Positions 16,487 to 25,057 are shown, counted from the stretch's first letter. The stretch is DNA of 34,727 nucleotides from Pseudomonadota bacterium (GCA_947453065.1 CANGFJ010000007.1:1-34727), one strand, 5' to 3'. The notes: a model not told the origin generated them from the sequence alone. A program made the numbers and translations.

Positions 16487-18640
16487 TCAGCCGCCGTGCG
16501 GCGCAGGCACCGCGGCGGCCGGCGCGCGGGCCGGTGTCGCGCGCGGAGTCGGCGGGTGCTCCTTGGCATAGATGGCCTTGGACACCACATAGGCGCGGAT
16601 CGCCTCGGCGTCTTCCGGCTTGATCGCCTTGGCGAAGGACACCATGCCGTTCTTCGCCAGCGCACCATCGAGGACGATGGTCTTGAAGGCCTCGGCACTG
16701 TTGATGGCCCCGGCATAGCGCAGGTCAGGGAACATGCTGCTGCCACGCCCTTCGCCACCGTGACAGGTGCTGCAGAAGCGACCGTAGGTCTCTTCGCCGT
16801 GCTTGATCACCTCGGCCGAGCCAAAGGCCGCAGGCGGGTTGAGCACCTGCGCCGGGAACTCAACAACGTCCGGCAGCTTGGCCGTACCGCCGAGCTTGTA
16901 CACCAGCAAACGCGAGTAATTGGGCGCCCAGTAGCTGCCCGTCTGCCGGAAGCCACCCACCACGGCGACGAACTGCTCGCCATCGACTTCATACGTGACA
17001 GGCCCTGCCAGGGCACCGGTCTGCGTGTCGGTGCGCCACAGCTTCTCGCCCGTCTCGGCCTTGTAGGCCGCAAACTCATTCAGGGTATTGCCCGCGAACA
17101 CCAGGCCACCTGCCGTGGACATGGCACCGCCCGAACGACCGCCTTCCACCGGTGCCCGCCAGACTTCCTTGTTCGTGACCGGGTCAAAGGCCTGCAGGTA
17201 GCCAATGCTGATCTTCGGGGCATCCGGCCGCTGCGACATCTCGGCGCTCTTGGCAAAGCTGATCGACAGCTTCTGCCCCATCGGGTTGTCATCCTGCTTC
17301 GCAGCCACAAAGGCGTAGCTGCTCTGCGTCGTTGGAATGTAGGCAAAACCGGTGTTCGGGCTGAACGAGATCGGCTGCCAGGTGTGTGCGCCACCGTAGT
17401 ACGGGCTGACGAACGCGCCCTTGCCCGTCTTGCTGTAGTTGGCTTCGGGGTTCTTGATCGGCCGCCCGGTCTTCTTGTCGATGCCCTTGGCCCAGTTGAT
17501 GCCCTGCACGTACGGCTCGGCCGACAGCAGTTCGCCGGAGGCGGCATCGAGCACATAGAAGAAGCCGTTCTTCGGGGCCTGCATCAGTACATGGCGCGTG
17601 GTACCGCCGATGGGCAGGTCGGCCGTCATGATCTGGCTGACGTTGTCGTAGTCCCAGCTCTCGTTGGGCGTGGTCTGGTAGTGCCAGGCGTATTCGCCCG
17701 TGTCGATCTTCAGCGCCACGATCGAGGAGAGGAACAGGTGGTCGCCACCACCCGGCGCGCGGATCTCAGACGGCCACGGCGCACCGTTGCCCGTGCCGAC
17801 ATAGACCAGGTTGGTCTTCGGATCGAAGACGATGGAGTCCCAGGGGGCGCCGCCGCCGCCGGTCTTCCACCACTCGCCGCTCCAGGTCTTGGCGGCCATC
17901 TCCATCTGCTTGTTCTCGAAGCCATTGGCCGGGTTGCCCGGCACCACGAACCAGCGCCAGTCCAGCTTGCCCGTCTCGGCGTCATAGGCCGACAGGTAAC
18001 CGCGCTGCTCGAACTCCGAACCGCCCTGCCCGATCAGCACCTTGCCCTTGGCAATGCGCGGGGCGCCCGTGATGGCGTAGGGCTTGTCCTTCTCGATGGT
18101 GGAGACGTCCCACACGCTCTTGCCCGTGGCGGCATCGATGGCAATCAGGCGACCATCGATGGTGGCCAGGTAGACCTTGCCGTTCCAGGCCGCCACGCCG
18201 CGGTTCACGACGTCACAGCAGGCGTTGACGGCCCATTCGCCTGGCACCTGCGGGTCAAAGGCCCAGAGCGGCTTGCCGGTCTTGGCCTCGTAGGCGTAGA
18301 GCTTGCTCCAGGCCGTGGTGACATACAGCACGCCATCAACGATGACCGGTGTGGATTCCTGCCCGCGGCGCGTATCGAAGTCCGCAAACCAGGTCAGGCC
18401 GAGCTGGCTCACGTTGGCAGCCGTGACTTTGGTCAGCGGGCTGAAGCGCTGTTCGCTGTAGTCGCGGCCGTGGGACATCCACTGACCGACGTTGGCGGGT
18501 TCGTTAGCGGCCAGCAGGCGCGCCTCGTTGACCTGTGCGGCGGGCGCGGCCTTGGCGGCACTGGCCGCCTTGTCGGCGGACTTGCCGCAGGCTGACAGCA
18601 GCAGCACGGCACAGACAGAAGAAGCGATCAGACTACGCAT
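16487..18640 (-). CDS. PQQ-dependent quinohemoprotein alcohol dehydrogenase, lipoprotein
   Basis: A complete 717-residue type II quinohemoprotein dehydrogenase. The N-terminus is a lipoprotein signal (LLLSAC, lipid on C18), so it is probably membrane-anchored in the periplasm. The propeller has the repeated A-x-x-x-x-T-G-K-x-x-W tryptophan docking motifs and the vicinal pair C141-C142 (NACCDVV) that sits against PQQ. The active site W329-D330-Y331-D332 has an Asp two residues after the catalytic D330, the signature of lanthanide-type enzymes. The C-terminal cytochrome domain has C623-S-T-C626-H627 and ends in an Ala/Pro-rich tail. The ATG at 18640 has a GGGGG element about 8 bases upstream. 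It is transcribed alone, divergent from the flavin reductase operon (80-base gap), and ends at a strong terminator. It oxidises an alcohol or aldehyde; the substrate is unknown. Confidence 0.96.
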   Translation of the reverse strand: MRSLIASSVCAVLLLSACGKSADKAASAAKAAPAAQVNEARLLAANEPANVGQWMSHGRDYSEQRFSPLTKVTAANVSQLGLTWFADFDTRRGQESTPVIVDGVLYVTTAWSKLYAYEAKTGKPLWAFDPQVPGEWAVNACCDVVNRGVAAWNGKVYLATIDGRLIAIDAATGKSVWDVSTIEKDKPYAITGAPRIAKGKVLIGQGGSEFEQRGYLSAYDAETGKLDWRWFVVPGNPANGFENKQMEMAAKTWSGEWWKTGGGGAPWDSIVFDPKTNLVYVGTGNGAPWPSEIRAPGGGDHLFLSSIVALKIDTGEYAWHYQTTPNESWDYDNVSQIMTADLPIGGTTRHVLMQAPKNGFFYVLDAASGELLSAEPYVQGINWAKGIDKKTGRPIKNPEANYSKTGKGAFVSPYYGGAHTWQPISFSPNTGFAYIPTTQSSYAFVAAKQDDNPMGQKLSISFAKSAEMSQRPDAPKISIGYLQAFDPVTNKEVWRAPVEGGRSGGAMSTAGGLVFAGNTLNEFAAYKAETGEKLWRTDTQTGALAGPVTYEVDGEQFVAVVGGFRQTGSYWAPNYSRLLVYKLGGTAKLPDVVEFPAQVLNPPAAFGSAEVIKHGEETYGRFCSTCHGGEGRGSSMFPDLRYAGAINSAEAFKTIVLDGALAKNGMVSFAKAIKPEDAEAIRAYVVSKAIYAKEHPPTPRATPARAPAAAVPAPHGG

Positions 18641-18720
18641 GGAGAACCCCCACCCTATTGATCGGCCTATTCTGCGGCCGGGACAGGCAAAACACTACCC
18701 AGCCCCTGTACCATGCGCCC

Positions 18721-19416
18721 ATGTACTACGAACCCGGCAAAACAGCCCACGGGCTGCCGTTTGATCCCTTCAAGTCCTGTGTCGTGCCCCGGCCGATTGG
18801 GTGGATTTCCACCACCAGCGCCGATGGGATCGACAACCTGGCCCCCTACAGCCAGTTCCAGAACCTCGGCTTCAATCCGCCGATGGTCATGTTCAGTGCC
18901 AACCAGACCACCCGCGGCACCCGCAAGGATTCGGTCGTCAACGCCGAATCCACGGGGCAGTTCGTGTGGAACATGGCCACTTGGGCGCAGCGCGAGGCGG
19001 TCAACAAGACCTCCGAAGAAATCACTTCGGAGCGCGACGAGTTCGAGTATGCGGGCCTGGCCAAACTGCCCTCGCGCCTGGTGCGCCCACCGCGCGTGGC
19101 CGGCTCGCCGATCCAGTTCGAGTGCGCGTACCTGCAGACGGTGCGCCTGCCCGGCAACGGGCCGATGGGCACCATCGACGTGGTCTTCGGACGCGTGCTG
19201 GCCGTGCACATTGATGATGCCGCGATAACGGCCGACGGCCGCATCGACATCGTGAAGCTGCGGCCGCTGGCCCGCATGGGCTACCACGACTACACCTCGG
19301 TGCAGGAGGTGTTCACCCTGCGGCCTGAAGGCAGTGCAGCGCGGGCTGCGGGGCTGGAAGGATCCCCCGAAAAGGTCGCCGCCGGCCTCCTGCAAGATAA
19401 CAAGGGCGTGCGTTGA
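18721..19416 (+). CDS. Flavin reductase-like, FMN-binding split-barrel protein
   Basis: A 231-residue cytoplasmic protein of the flavin reductase-like (DIM6/NTAB) family. Signs are SCVVPRPIGWISTTSADGIDNLAPYSQFQNLGFNPPMVMFS near the N-terminus, the region GQFVWNMATWAQREAVNKTSEE, and a late GYHDYTSVQEVFTLRP. Members bind FMN and use NAD(P)H, often supplying reduced flavin to a monooxygenase, although some act directly on a substrate. The ATG at 18721 starts the conserved region; a longer open frame upstream overlaps the divergent dehydrogenase and is rejected. Its stop shares its A with the next start (TGATG at 19414-19418), coupling it to the TMEM165-like gene. Confidence 0.9.
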   Translation: MYYEPGKTAHGLPFDPFKSCVVPRPIGWISTTSADGIDNLAPYSQFQNLGFNPPMVMFSANQTTRGTRKDSVVNAESTGQFVWNMATWAQREAVNKTSEEITSERDEFEYAGLAKLPSRLVRPPRVAGSPIQFECAYLQTVRLPGNGPMGTIDVVFGRVLAVHIDDAAITADGRIDIVKLRPLARMGYHDYTSVQEVFTLRPEGSAARAAGLEGSPEKVAAGLLQDNKGVR

Positions 19417-19997
19417 TGGAAGCGTTCCTGGTCTCGACCGGCATCGTCGCACTCGCCGAAATCGGCGACAAAACACAGCTGCTGGCTCTCGTGCTGGCCG
19501 CCCGCTTCCGTCGTCCGCTGCCGATTATTCTGGGCATTCTCGTCGCCACGATCGTGAACCATGGGCTGGCCGGCTACGTCGGCGCCTGGGTGTCGGCGCA
19601 GGTTGGACCGCAGGTCATGCGCTGGATCCTGGGCGCCTCGTTCCTGGCCATGGCCGCCTGGATCCTGGTGCCGGACAAGATCGAGGACGAGCCCGACCAG
19701 AAGACCCGCTTCGGCGTGTTTGGCACCACGGTGATCGCCTTCTTCCTGCTGGAAATGGGCGACAAAACGCAGATCGCCACCGTGGCGCTGGCCGCGCGCT
19801 ATGCCTCGCTGGTGGCCGTGGTCGCCGGCACGACGCTGGGCATGATGCTGGCCAATGTGCCGGCCGTGCTGCTGGGTGAAGTGGCGGCCCGCAAGCTGCC
19901 GATGAAGCTGGTGCACAGCATTGCAGCAGGCATTTTTGCGCTGCTGGGCCTGCTGGTGCTGCTGGGCGTGGGTATGCCCAGCGCCATCGCGGGTTGA
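19416..19997 (+). CDS. TMEM165/GDT1 (UPF0016) family cation exporter
   Basis: A 193-residue inner-membrane protein with six hydrophobic segments arranged as two homologous halves. Each half carries the family's E-x-G-D-K-T motif: E15-I-G-D-K-T20 in the first helix and L-E-M-G-D-K-T-Q in the second half (about residue 110). These acidic motifs form the cation path in GDT1/TMEM165 proteins, which exchange Mn2+ or Ca2+ for protons; bacterial members such as MneA export Mn2+. The start at 19416 overlaps the preceding stop, and the next gene begins 3 bases after its stop, so it is inside an operon. No yybP-ykoY (manganese) riboswitch is visible upstream. Confidence 0.93.
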   Translation: MEAFLVSTGIVALAEIGDKTQLLALVLAARFRRPLPIILGILVATIVNHGLAGYVGAWVSAQVGPQVMRWILGASFLAMAAWILVPDKIEDEPDQKTRFGVFGTTVIAFFLLEMGDKTQIATVALAARYASLVAVVAGTTLGMMLANVPAVLLGEVAARKLPMKLVHSIAAGIFALLGLLVLLGVGMPSAIAG

Positions 19998-20000
19998 ACC

Positions 20001-22010
20001 GTGCGAAAGGCAGCCCTGACGATGGTGGCTGCCCTGCTGCTGGCGGCCTGTTCAGGCAACAAGCAGGCTGCCACCACCCCGGCTGCCAGCTGTGACCGGG
20101 CCTGTCTGGAATCTCTGATCGACCGCGTGTTGGCGGGCATGCTCGCCCACGATGCCGGCACGCTGCCCACCACGGCCAACTTCCGTTACATCGAGAACAA
20201 CCAGCCGCTCCGGGCAGGGGAAGGCAGCTGGAAGACGCTGCAGTCCTTTGGCACGTACCGCCACTATTTTGCCGACCCGGAATCCGGCAACGCCGCCCTG
20301 ATCACGACGATGCAGGAAAACGACGGCCAAGGGCTCTTCACGCTGCGCATCAAGGCAGTGGGCGGCAAGCTGGCCGAGGCCGAGGCCATCGTCACCCACG
20401 ACCCGCTCGGGGCTGCCCGCTACGCCAGGCTGGGAAAGCCTGCCGATGCCTGGCTGGAGTCCGTACCCGAAGACGAGCGGATGACGCGCGAGGCCCTCGC
20501 GGCGACGGCCAACAAGTATTTCGGATCGATCGAAAACAACGACGGCAAGGGCGACTATTCGTTTTTCGACGACGACTGCAACCGACTCGAACATGGCCTG
20601 AAGACCACCAACACTGCGCCGCAGAAGTACGGCCATTCCAGCGACACGACGTTTGTCACCCTCGGCTGCCGCGGGCAGTTTGAAACCGGCTTTCTGGGCT
20701 TCGTCACACGGGTCCGCGATCGTCGTTACGAGGTCATCGATGGAGAACGAGGCGTGGTGTTCAGCATCGCCCCGCTCGACCACGACGGCACGACCCGCAG
20801 CCTGCCGCTCACCAACGGCAAGACCTTCAAGGTCCCGACGTACTTCTCGGCCTCACGCACTTTGCAGGTCGGCGAAGCCTTCCGCGCCCGCGACGGCCGT
20901 ATCACCGACATCGAAATGACGCTGCATGAGTTCCCCTACGGCATGCGTACCGGGTTCCGCTCGACCTTCGATCCCCCGCTGGATGTGCCGGGTGGCGAGG
21001 CACCGGAACCCGGCAAGGCCTGCGACAGCAGCTGCCTGGAAAGCCACATCGACCAAGTGGCCGGCGCCATGGCAGCGCATGATCCGAAGCGCGCGCTGTT
21101 GGCCGATCGGCTTCGCTATACCGAGAACGATCAGCTGCTCGCCGTGGGTGATGGCCTTTGGGGCACGCTCACCGACCTGGGCAGCTATCGCATCCACGTC
21201 GCCGACGCGACCAGCGGCCAGGTCAGCCTGCTTGCCCGCGTCACCGAAACAGACCTACCGGGCCTGTTGTGGTTGCGGGCGCGCGTCGTGGGTGGTCGTG
21301 TGACGGAGGTCGAGGCCACCGTGGTCCGTGAGGAGCGACCCAGCGCCGAGGAGCTGTTCCGTCCCCGCCAGCCCGTGGAAGCAGAGCCAGCCGCGCTGAA
21401 CAGGGCCGAGCCCTTGCTGACACAGCCTGTGCCGCCTGCGCAGCGCGCCGAGCGCGAGCAGCTGCTCACGATCGTGAACCGCTATTTCGATGCGCTGGAA
21501 CAAGGCCAGGGCGGCGATGTGCCCTTTACCGCCGATTGCCTCCGCCGTGAGAACGGCGTCACCGTGACACAGAACCCGGACCTGCCGCGTCCGACTGCCA
21601 AGGGTCGCGATCCCGGCGAAATGCAGTGGGAGATCGCCGCCTCTGGCGAAGTGCCCAGACAGACCTTCAAACCCTATGCGCTGGACTGCGGCACGCAGCT
21701 CAACAGCGGCTACTCGGCCTACATCGGCCGCATCCGCGACCGGCGCGCCCGGGTCACCGATGAAGAACGCGGGCTGATCAGCGTCACCGCCTATTACGAC
21801 ATTCCCGGAACGGTACGGACGTTCACCAGCAAGTCGGGGGTGGTGACCACGCTTCCGCCCGTGCTGGGACGCCCCTACACGCTGGCCACCCAGCAACTGT
21901 TCCGGATCGTTGGCGGAGAAATCCAGCGCATCGAAGCGCTAAACAAGGTGCAGCCCTACGGCGCGCGCCCGGCCTGGGTCAGTAACCACAACGCCCTGCT
22001 TCCTCATTGA
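20001..22010 (+). CDS. Lipoprotein with two tandem copies of an uncharacterised domain (DUF8021-like)
   Basis: This 669-residue protein starts with GTG and a lipoprotein signal (LLLAAC, lipid on C17). The mature part consists of two homologous halves, residues about 31-333 and 341-669. Each begins with CDxxCLESxID and continues with HD, RYTEN/RYIENN, GxGxWxTL, a Tyr-rich ADPxSG or ADATSG strand, an L-R-x-K/R-V-x-G-G element and an aromatic-rich N-R/K-Y-F start of a second subdomain, then IRDRR or VRDRR, D-E/G-E-R-G, and PYG near the end. The same domain occurs once in the protein at 25139-26056. From memory it resembles the domain catalogued as DUF8021, known in fungi and bacteria without assigned function; the second part of each unit looks like an NTF2/SnoaL cone. 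The stop overlaps the TonB receptor start (TTGA), suggesting a lipoprotein working with that receptor. Confidence 0.85.
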   Translation: MRKAALTMVAALLLAACSGNKQAATTPAASCDRACLESLIDRVLAGMLAHDAGTLPTTANFRYIENNQPLRAGEGSWKTLQSFGTYRHYFADPESGNAALITTMQENDGQGLFTLRIKAVGGKLAEAEAIVTHDPLGAARYARLGKPADAWLESVPEDERMTREALAATANKYFGSIENNDGKGDYSFFDDDCNRLEHGLKTTNTAPQKYGHSSDTTFVTLGCRGQFETGFLGFVTRVRDRRYEVIDGERGVVFSIAPLDHDGTTRSLPLTNGKTFKVPTYFSASRTLQVGEAFRARDGRITDIEMTLHEFPYGMRTGFRSTFDPPLDVPGGEAPEPGKACDSSCLESHIDQVAGAMAAHDPKRALLADRLRYTENDQLLAVGDGLWGTLTDLGSYRIHVADATSGQVSLLARVTETDLPGLLWLRARVVGGRVTEVEATVVREERPSAEELFRPRQPVEAEPAALNRAEPLLTQPVPPAQRAEREQLLTIVNRYFDALEQGQGGDVPFTADCLRRENGVTVTQNPDLPRPTAKGRDPGEMQWEIAASGEVPRQTFKPYALDCGTQLNSGYSAYIGRIRDRRARVTDEERGLISVTAYYDIPGTVRTFTSKSGVVTTLPPVLGRPYTLATQQLFRIVGGEIQRIEALNKVQPYGARPAWVSNHNALLPH

Positions 22011-24436
22011 GCAAACGCCGCGTGCCCCGCTTCTTGCCTGCCCTCCTGCTGCCGATCGGCGCCACGCTTTGCTTCGCGGCACTCGCGCAGACCGCAGCCC
22101 CGGCCGACGAACTGACCCAGGTCACGGTTGTCGGCGCCACGCCTTATGGCACGATCGACCAGCCCGCCGCCCAGATCGCCGGTGCGGTGCAGGGCGCCTC
22201 GTCAGCGCAGATCGAAGGCAGCCATGCCGCAGACCTCACCGCTTTCCTCAACCGGCGTCTGGGCGGCGTCTACGTCAACGACCTGCAGAACAACCCGCTG
22301 CAGCCGGACGTGAACTACCGCGGCTACACGGCCTCGCCCCTGCTGGGCACGCCACAAGGTCTTTCGGTGTATGTGGATGGCCTGCGACTGAACCAGCCCT
22401 TCGGGGATGTCGTGAGCTGGGACCTCATCCCGCGTGCCGCTATCCAGCGGCTGGAACTGGTGTCCGGTGCCAGCCCGCTGTTCGGCACCAACAGCCTGGG
22501 TGGCGCCCTGTCGCTGCATACGAAAGATGGCTACTCGGCCCCGGGCACTGTGCTGCAGCTGACCGCTGGCAGCCACGATCGTCGGCAACTGGAAGCCCAG
22601 ATCGGGGGTCACACCGACGCCGGCCTCTATTGGTACGCGACGGCCAACCGCTTCCGTGACGCAGGCTGGCGGGTCAGCTCGCCGTCTGACGCCACACAGG
22701 CCTTCGGAAAGCTGGGCTGGCGCGATGCGGCGACCGACGTGTCGCTGAGTGCCGCTGCGGCCGACACCGACCTCAACGGCAACGGCCTGCAGGATTTCCG
22801 TTTGCTGGCCCAGGACCCGGCCAGCGCCTATACCAAGCCGGACAACACCCGCAACCGCTCTGGCCTGCTGAATGTCAGTGCCCGACATGACCTGGACAAC
22901 GGACTGAACCTGTCGGGCAACGCCTGGTACCGCAACCTCAATACGACCACCTATAACGGCGACATCAACGAGGCCGCGCTGGGCGGGAACGTCTACGCAG
23001 CCGGCGAGACGGCGCTGGATACGCCGTTTCCCTCGGCAAGCTGCCTCACCCAGGCCCTGCTTAATGAGGCGCCCAACGAAACGTGCAACGGCCTGATCAA
23101 CCGGACAACGCTGTCCCAGCACAACAGCGGCATTGCGCTGCAACTGCAGCTGCAGGGAGAGTGGGGTGGGCGTGAGAACCGCCTGACGGCAGGCCTGGTG
23201 ATCGACGAGAGCCGCTCCCACTTCCAGCAAGACTCGCAGTTCGCCTACCTGACACCGGACCACGGCGTCGTGGGCGTGACCGGTGCCGGCGCCTTTGCCG
23301 ACGGCTCGCGCGTCGACCTGGGCGGGCGCACGCGTAGCCAGGGTCTGTTCGTGGCCGACGCCTATGCCCTCAGCCCGGCCCTGCGTCTCAACCTGGCAGC
23401 ACGTTACGACCAGGCCCAGACACGCACCCGCGACGCGGTCACGCCCGGCGGGGGACCTGGCTCCCTGGACGGCAACCAGCGCTTCAGCCGGCTGAATCCG
23501 GCCCTGGGGCTGATCGCGCAGGCCAACCCTGCCCTGTCTGTCTACGGCAGCTATAGCCAGGCCAGCCGCGCCCCCTCGGCCATCGAACTGGGTTGCGCGG
23601 ATCCGGCCAACCCCTGCCGGCTTCCCAATGCCATGGCTGGGGATCCTCCGCTTCGCCAGGTCGTGACAACCACCTGGGAAGCGGGCGCGCGCGGCACCCT
23701 GGGGGCAGCCACAGCGTGGACCGCTGCGCTGTTCCGCGCGAGCAACCGCGACGACATCCTGTTTATCGCCGATGACCAGGCCGGGTACGGGTATTTCCAC
23801 AATGTCGGCCAGACCCGGCGCGAAGGACTCGAACTGGGGGGCAAAAGCCACCTCGGCCACCTGGAAGTGGGTGTGAACTACACTTTCCTGAGTGCCACCT
23901 ATCGGAGCGCTGAAACGCTCCATGGCGCTGCCAACAGCAGCAACGATGCGGTGGCACCGGGCTTCGAGGGCAACATCCAGGTGGAGCCAGGCCAGCACCT
24001 CCCACTGATCCCGCAGCATCTGTTCAAGGCCTACGCCCACTGGGACGTGAACACGCGCCTGACGCTGGATGCAGACCTGATGGTCGTGGGGGGCAGCTAT
24101 GCCCGTGGCAACGAAAACAACCAACACCAGCCCGATGGCCTGTACTACCTCGGAACCGGCCGGAGCGGCGGCTATGGGGTGCTGAACGTGGGCGCAGAAT
24201 GGCGGGCCACGACACAGATAGAGCTCTTCCTGCAGGTCAGTAACCTGACCGACCGGCGCTACGCCACGGCGGCCCAGTTGGGCGCCACCGCCTTCAACGC
24301 GAACCGGGGATTTGTGGCCAGACCGTTCGCCGATCCGGTGATCGACGGCGAACGCCCGCTGCTGCACAGCACCTTCCTGGCACCCGGGGCGCCGCGGTCA
24401 CTGCTGCTGGGACTGCGCCTGCGGCTGGATCCCTAG
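22007..24436 (+). CDS. TonB-dependent outer-membrane receptor
   Basis: An 809-residue outer-membrane protein with a signal peptide (cleavage near AALAQ), a probable TonB box within ELTQVTVVGA, a plug domain (LNRRLGGVYVNDLQ, NYRGYTASPLLGTPQGLSVY, RLELVSGASPLFGTNSLGGALS) and a 22-strand barrel with many aromatic-bounded strands (LFVADAYALSPALRLNLAARYD, VGVNYTFLSATY, LQVSNLTDRRYAT). It ends in LRLRLDP rather than the usual terminal Phe or Trp. Start is TTG at 22007, overlapping the lipoprotein stop; GTG at 22022 is an alternative. Such receptors import siderophores, metals, vitamins or organic ligands with TonB energy. Ligand unknown; the adjacent lipoprotein may be a surface or periplasmic partner. 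The 3' end overlaps the convergent DUF167 gene by 39 bases. Confidence 0.93.
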   Translation: MSKRRVPRFLPALLLPIGATLCFAALAQTAAPADELTQVTVVGATPYGTIDQPAAQIAGAVQGASSAQIEGSHAADLTAFLNRRLGGVYVNDLQNNPLQPDVNYRGYTASPLLGTPQGLSVYVDGLRLNQPFGDVVSWDLIPRAAIQRLELVSGASPLFGTNSLGGALSLHTKDGYSAPGTVLQLTAGSHDRRQLEAQIGGHTDAGLYWYATANRFRDAGWRVSSPSDATQAFGKLGWRDAATDVSLSAAAADTDLNGNGLQDFRLLAQDPASAYTKPDNTRNRSGLLNVSARHDLDNGLNLSGNAWYRNLNTTTYNGDINEAALGGNVYAAGETALDTPFPSASCLTQALLNEAPNETCNGLINRTTLSQHNSGIALQLQLQGEWGGRENRLTAGLVIDESRSHFQQDSQFAYLTPDHGVVGVTGAGAFADGSRVDLGGRTRSQGLFVADAYALSPALRLNLAARYDQAQTRTRDAVTPGGGPGSLDGNQRFSRLNPALGLIAQANPALSVYGSYSQASRAPSAIELGCADPANPCRLPNAMAGDPPLRQVVTTTWEAGARGTLGAATAWTAALFRASNRDDILFIADDQAGYGYFHNVGQTRREGLELGGKSHLGHLEVGVNYTFLSATYRSAETLHGAANSSNDAVAPGFEGNIQVEPGQHLPLIPQHLFKAYAHWDVNTRLTLDADLMVVGGSYARGNENNQHQPDGLYYLGTGRSGGYGVLNVGAEWRATTQIELFLQVSNLTDRRYATAAQLGATAFNANRGFVARPFADPVIDGERPLLHSTFLAPGAPRSLLLGLRLRLDP

Positions 24437-24661
24437 GCGGGCCAGCGCCGTGGGCGAGGCGCCCTCGATCTCCAGGATCTTGCGCCGCCCGCTACTGCCC
24501 GCCACGACCGTCACCTGCCGCCGCGGCAGGCCCAGTGCTTCCGCAATGAAGCGGGTCAAGGCCTCATTGGCGGCGCCCTCCACGGGCGGGGCAGTCAGGC
24601 GCACCTTCAGCACGCCGTCGTGCAGCCCAACGAACTCGTTCTTCGAGGCCCGGGGCTGCAC
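24398..24661 (-). CDS. DUF167 (YggU-like) family protein, start uncertain
   Basis: The visible frame gives 87 residues with the family core V-Q-P-R-A-S-K-N-E, LKVRLTAPPVEGAANEAL and RRQVTVVAGSSGRRKILEI. YggU proteins are small, highly conserved and of unknown function. The only ordinary start after the preceding in-frame stop is GTG at 24661, but homology appears to continue upstream (QRLSVYV), so the first beta-strand would be lost. An ATC codon at 24685 preceded by GGGAG with a 7-base gap, or read-through from ridA, are other possibilities. The last residues (GIQPQAQSQQQ) are encoded antisense to the end of the TonB receptor. It probably shares a transcript with ridA. Confidence 0.8.
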   Translation of the reverse strand: MQPRASKNEFVGLHDGVLKVRLTAPPVEGAANEALTRFIAEALGLPRRQVTVVAGSSGRRKILEIEGASPTALARLGIQPQAQSQQQ

Positions 24662-24709
24662 ATAGACACTGAGTCGCTGCTTGATCTCAGGACTCCCGTG
24701 CCCTGCAGG

Positions 24710-25057
24710 TCACAGCAGCGCAGTAACCTGGATCTCGACACGGTATTCCGGGGCTGCCAGCTTGGCCTGCACCGTGGCGCGGGCGGGTTTGGCGTCCTGC
24801 GGCACCCACGCGTCCCAGGCCTTGTTCATCTGGGCAAAGGTCGTGATGTCGGCCAGGTAGACGTTGGCCGTGAGGATGCGCGACTTGTCCGTGCCGGCCG
24901 CTGCCAGCAGGCGATCGATTTCGCCCAGCACCTGGCGGGTCTGGCCTTCGACGTCGGCGGTCGGGTCGGTGGCCACCTGTCCGGCCAGGAAGGCGAAACC
25001 ATTGGCAATCGTGGCCTGCGACATGCGCGCGCCGGATTCGAGTCTCTTGATGGTCAT
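24710..25057 (-). CDS. RidA/YjgF family protein (enamine/imine deaminase)
   Basis: A 115-residue cytoplasmic protein with the RidA pattern: GFAFLAGQVATDPTADVEGQTRQVLGEIDRLLAAAG, then ILTANVYLADITTFAQMNKAWDAWV, and PARATVQAKLAAPEYRVEIQVTAL. The Arg of PARATV and the late Glu are the residues used by the trimeric enzymes that hydrolyse reactive enamines/imines, although many members act in catabolic pathways. The ATG at 25057 was chosen by homology; the longer reading to 25126 is unlike the family. The same reading frame continues beyond its TGA into the DUF167 gene. It follows the DUF8021-like gene by 81 bases. Confidence 0.92.
   Translation of the reverse strand: MTIKRLESGARMSQATIANGFAFLAGQVATDPTADVEGQTRQVLGEIDRLLAAAGTDKSRILTANVYLADITTFAQMNKAWDAWVPQDAKPARATVQAKLAAPEYRVEIQVTALL

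Noticed and set aside
16496-18595. 699-codon open frame antisense to the PQQ dehydrogenase
   Set aside because: The opposite strand encodes a clear full-length enzyme. Long antisense frames are common in GC-rich genes.
22202-24367. 721-codon open frame antisense to the TonB receptor
   Set aside because: The receptor frame has strong domain homology; the antisense reading is low in complexity and unrecognisable.
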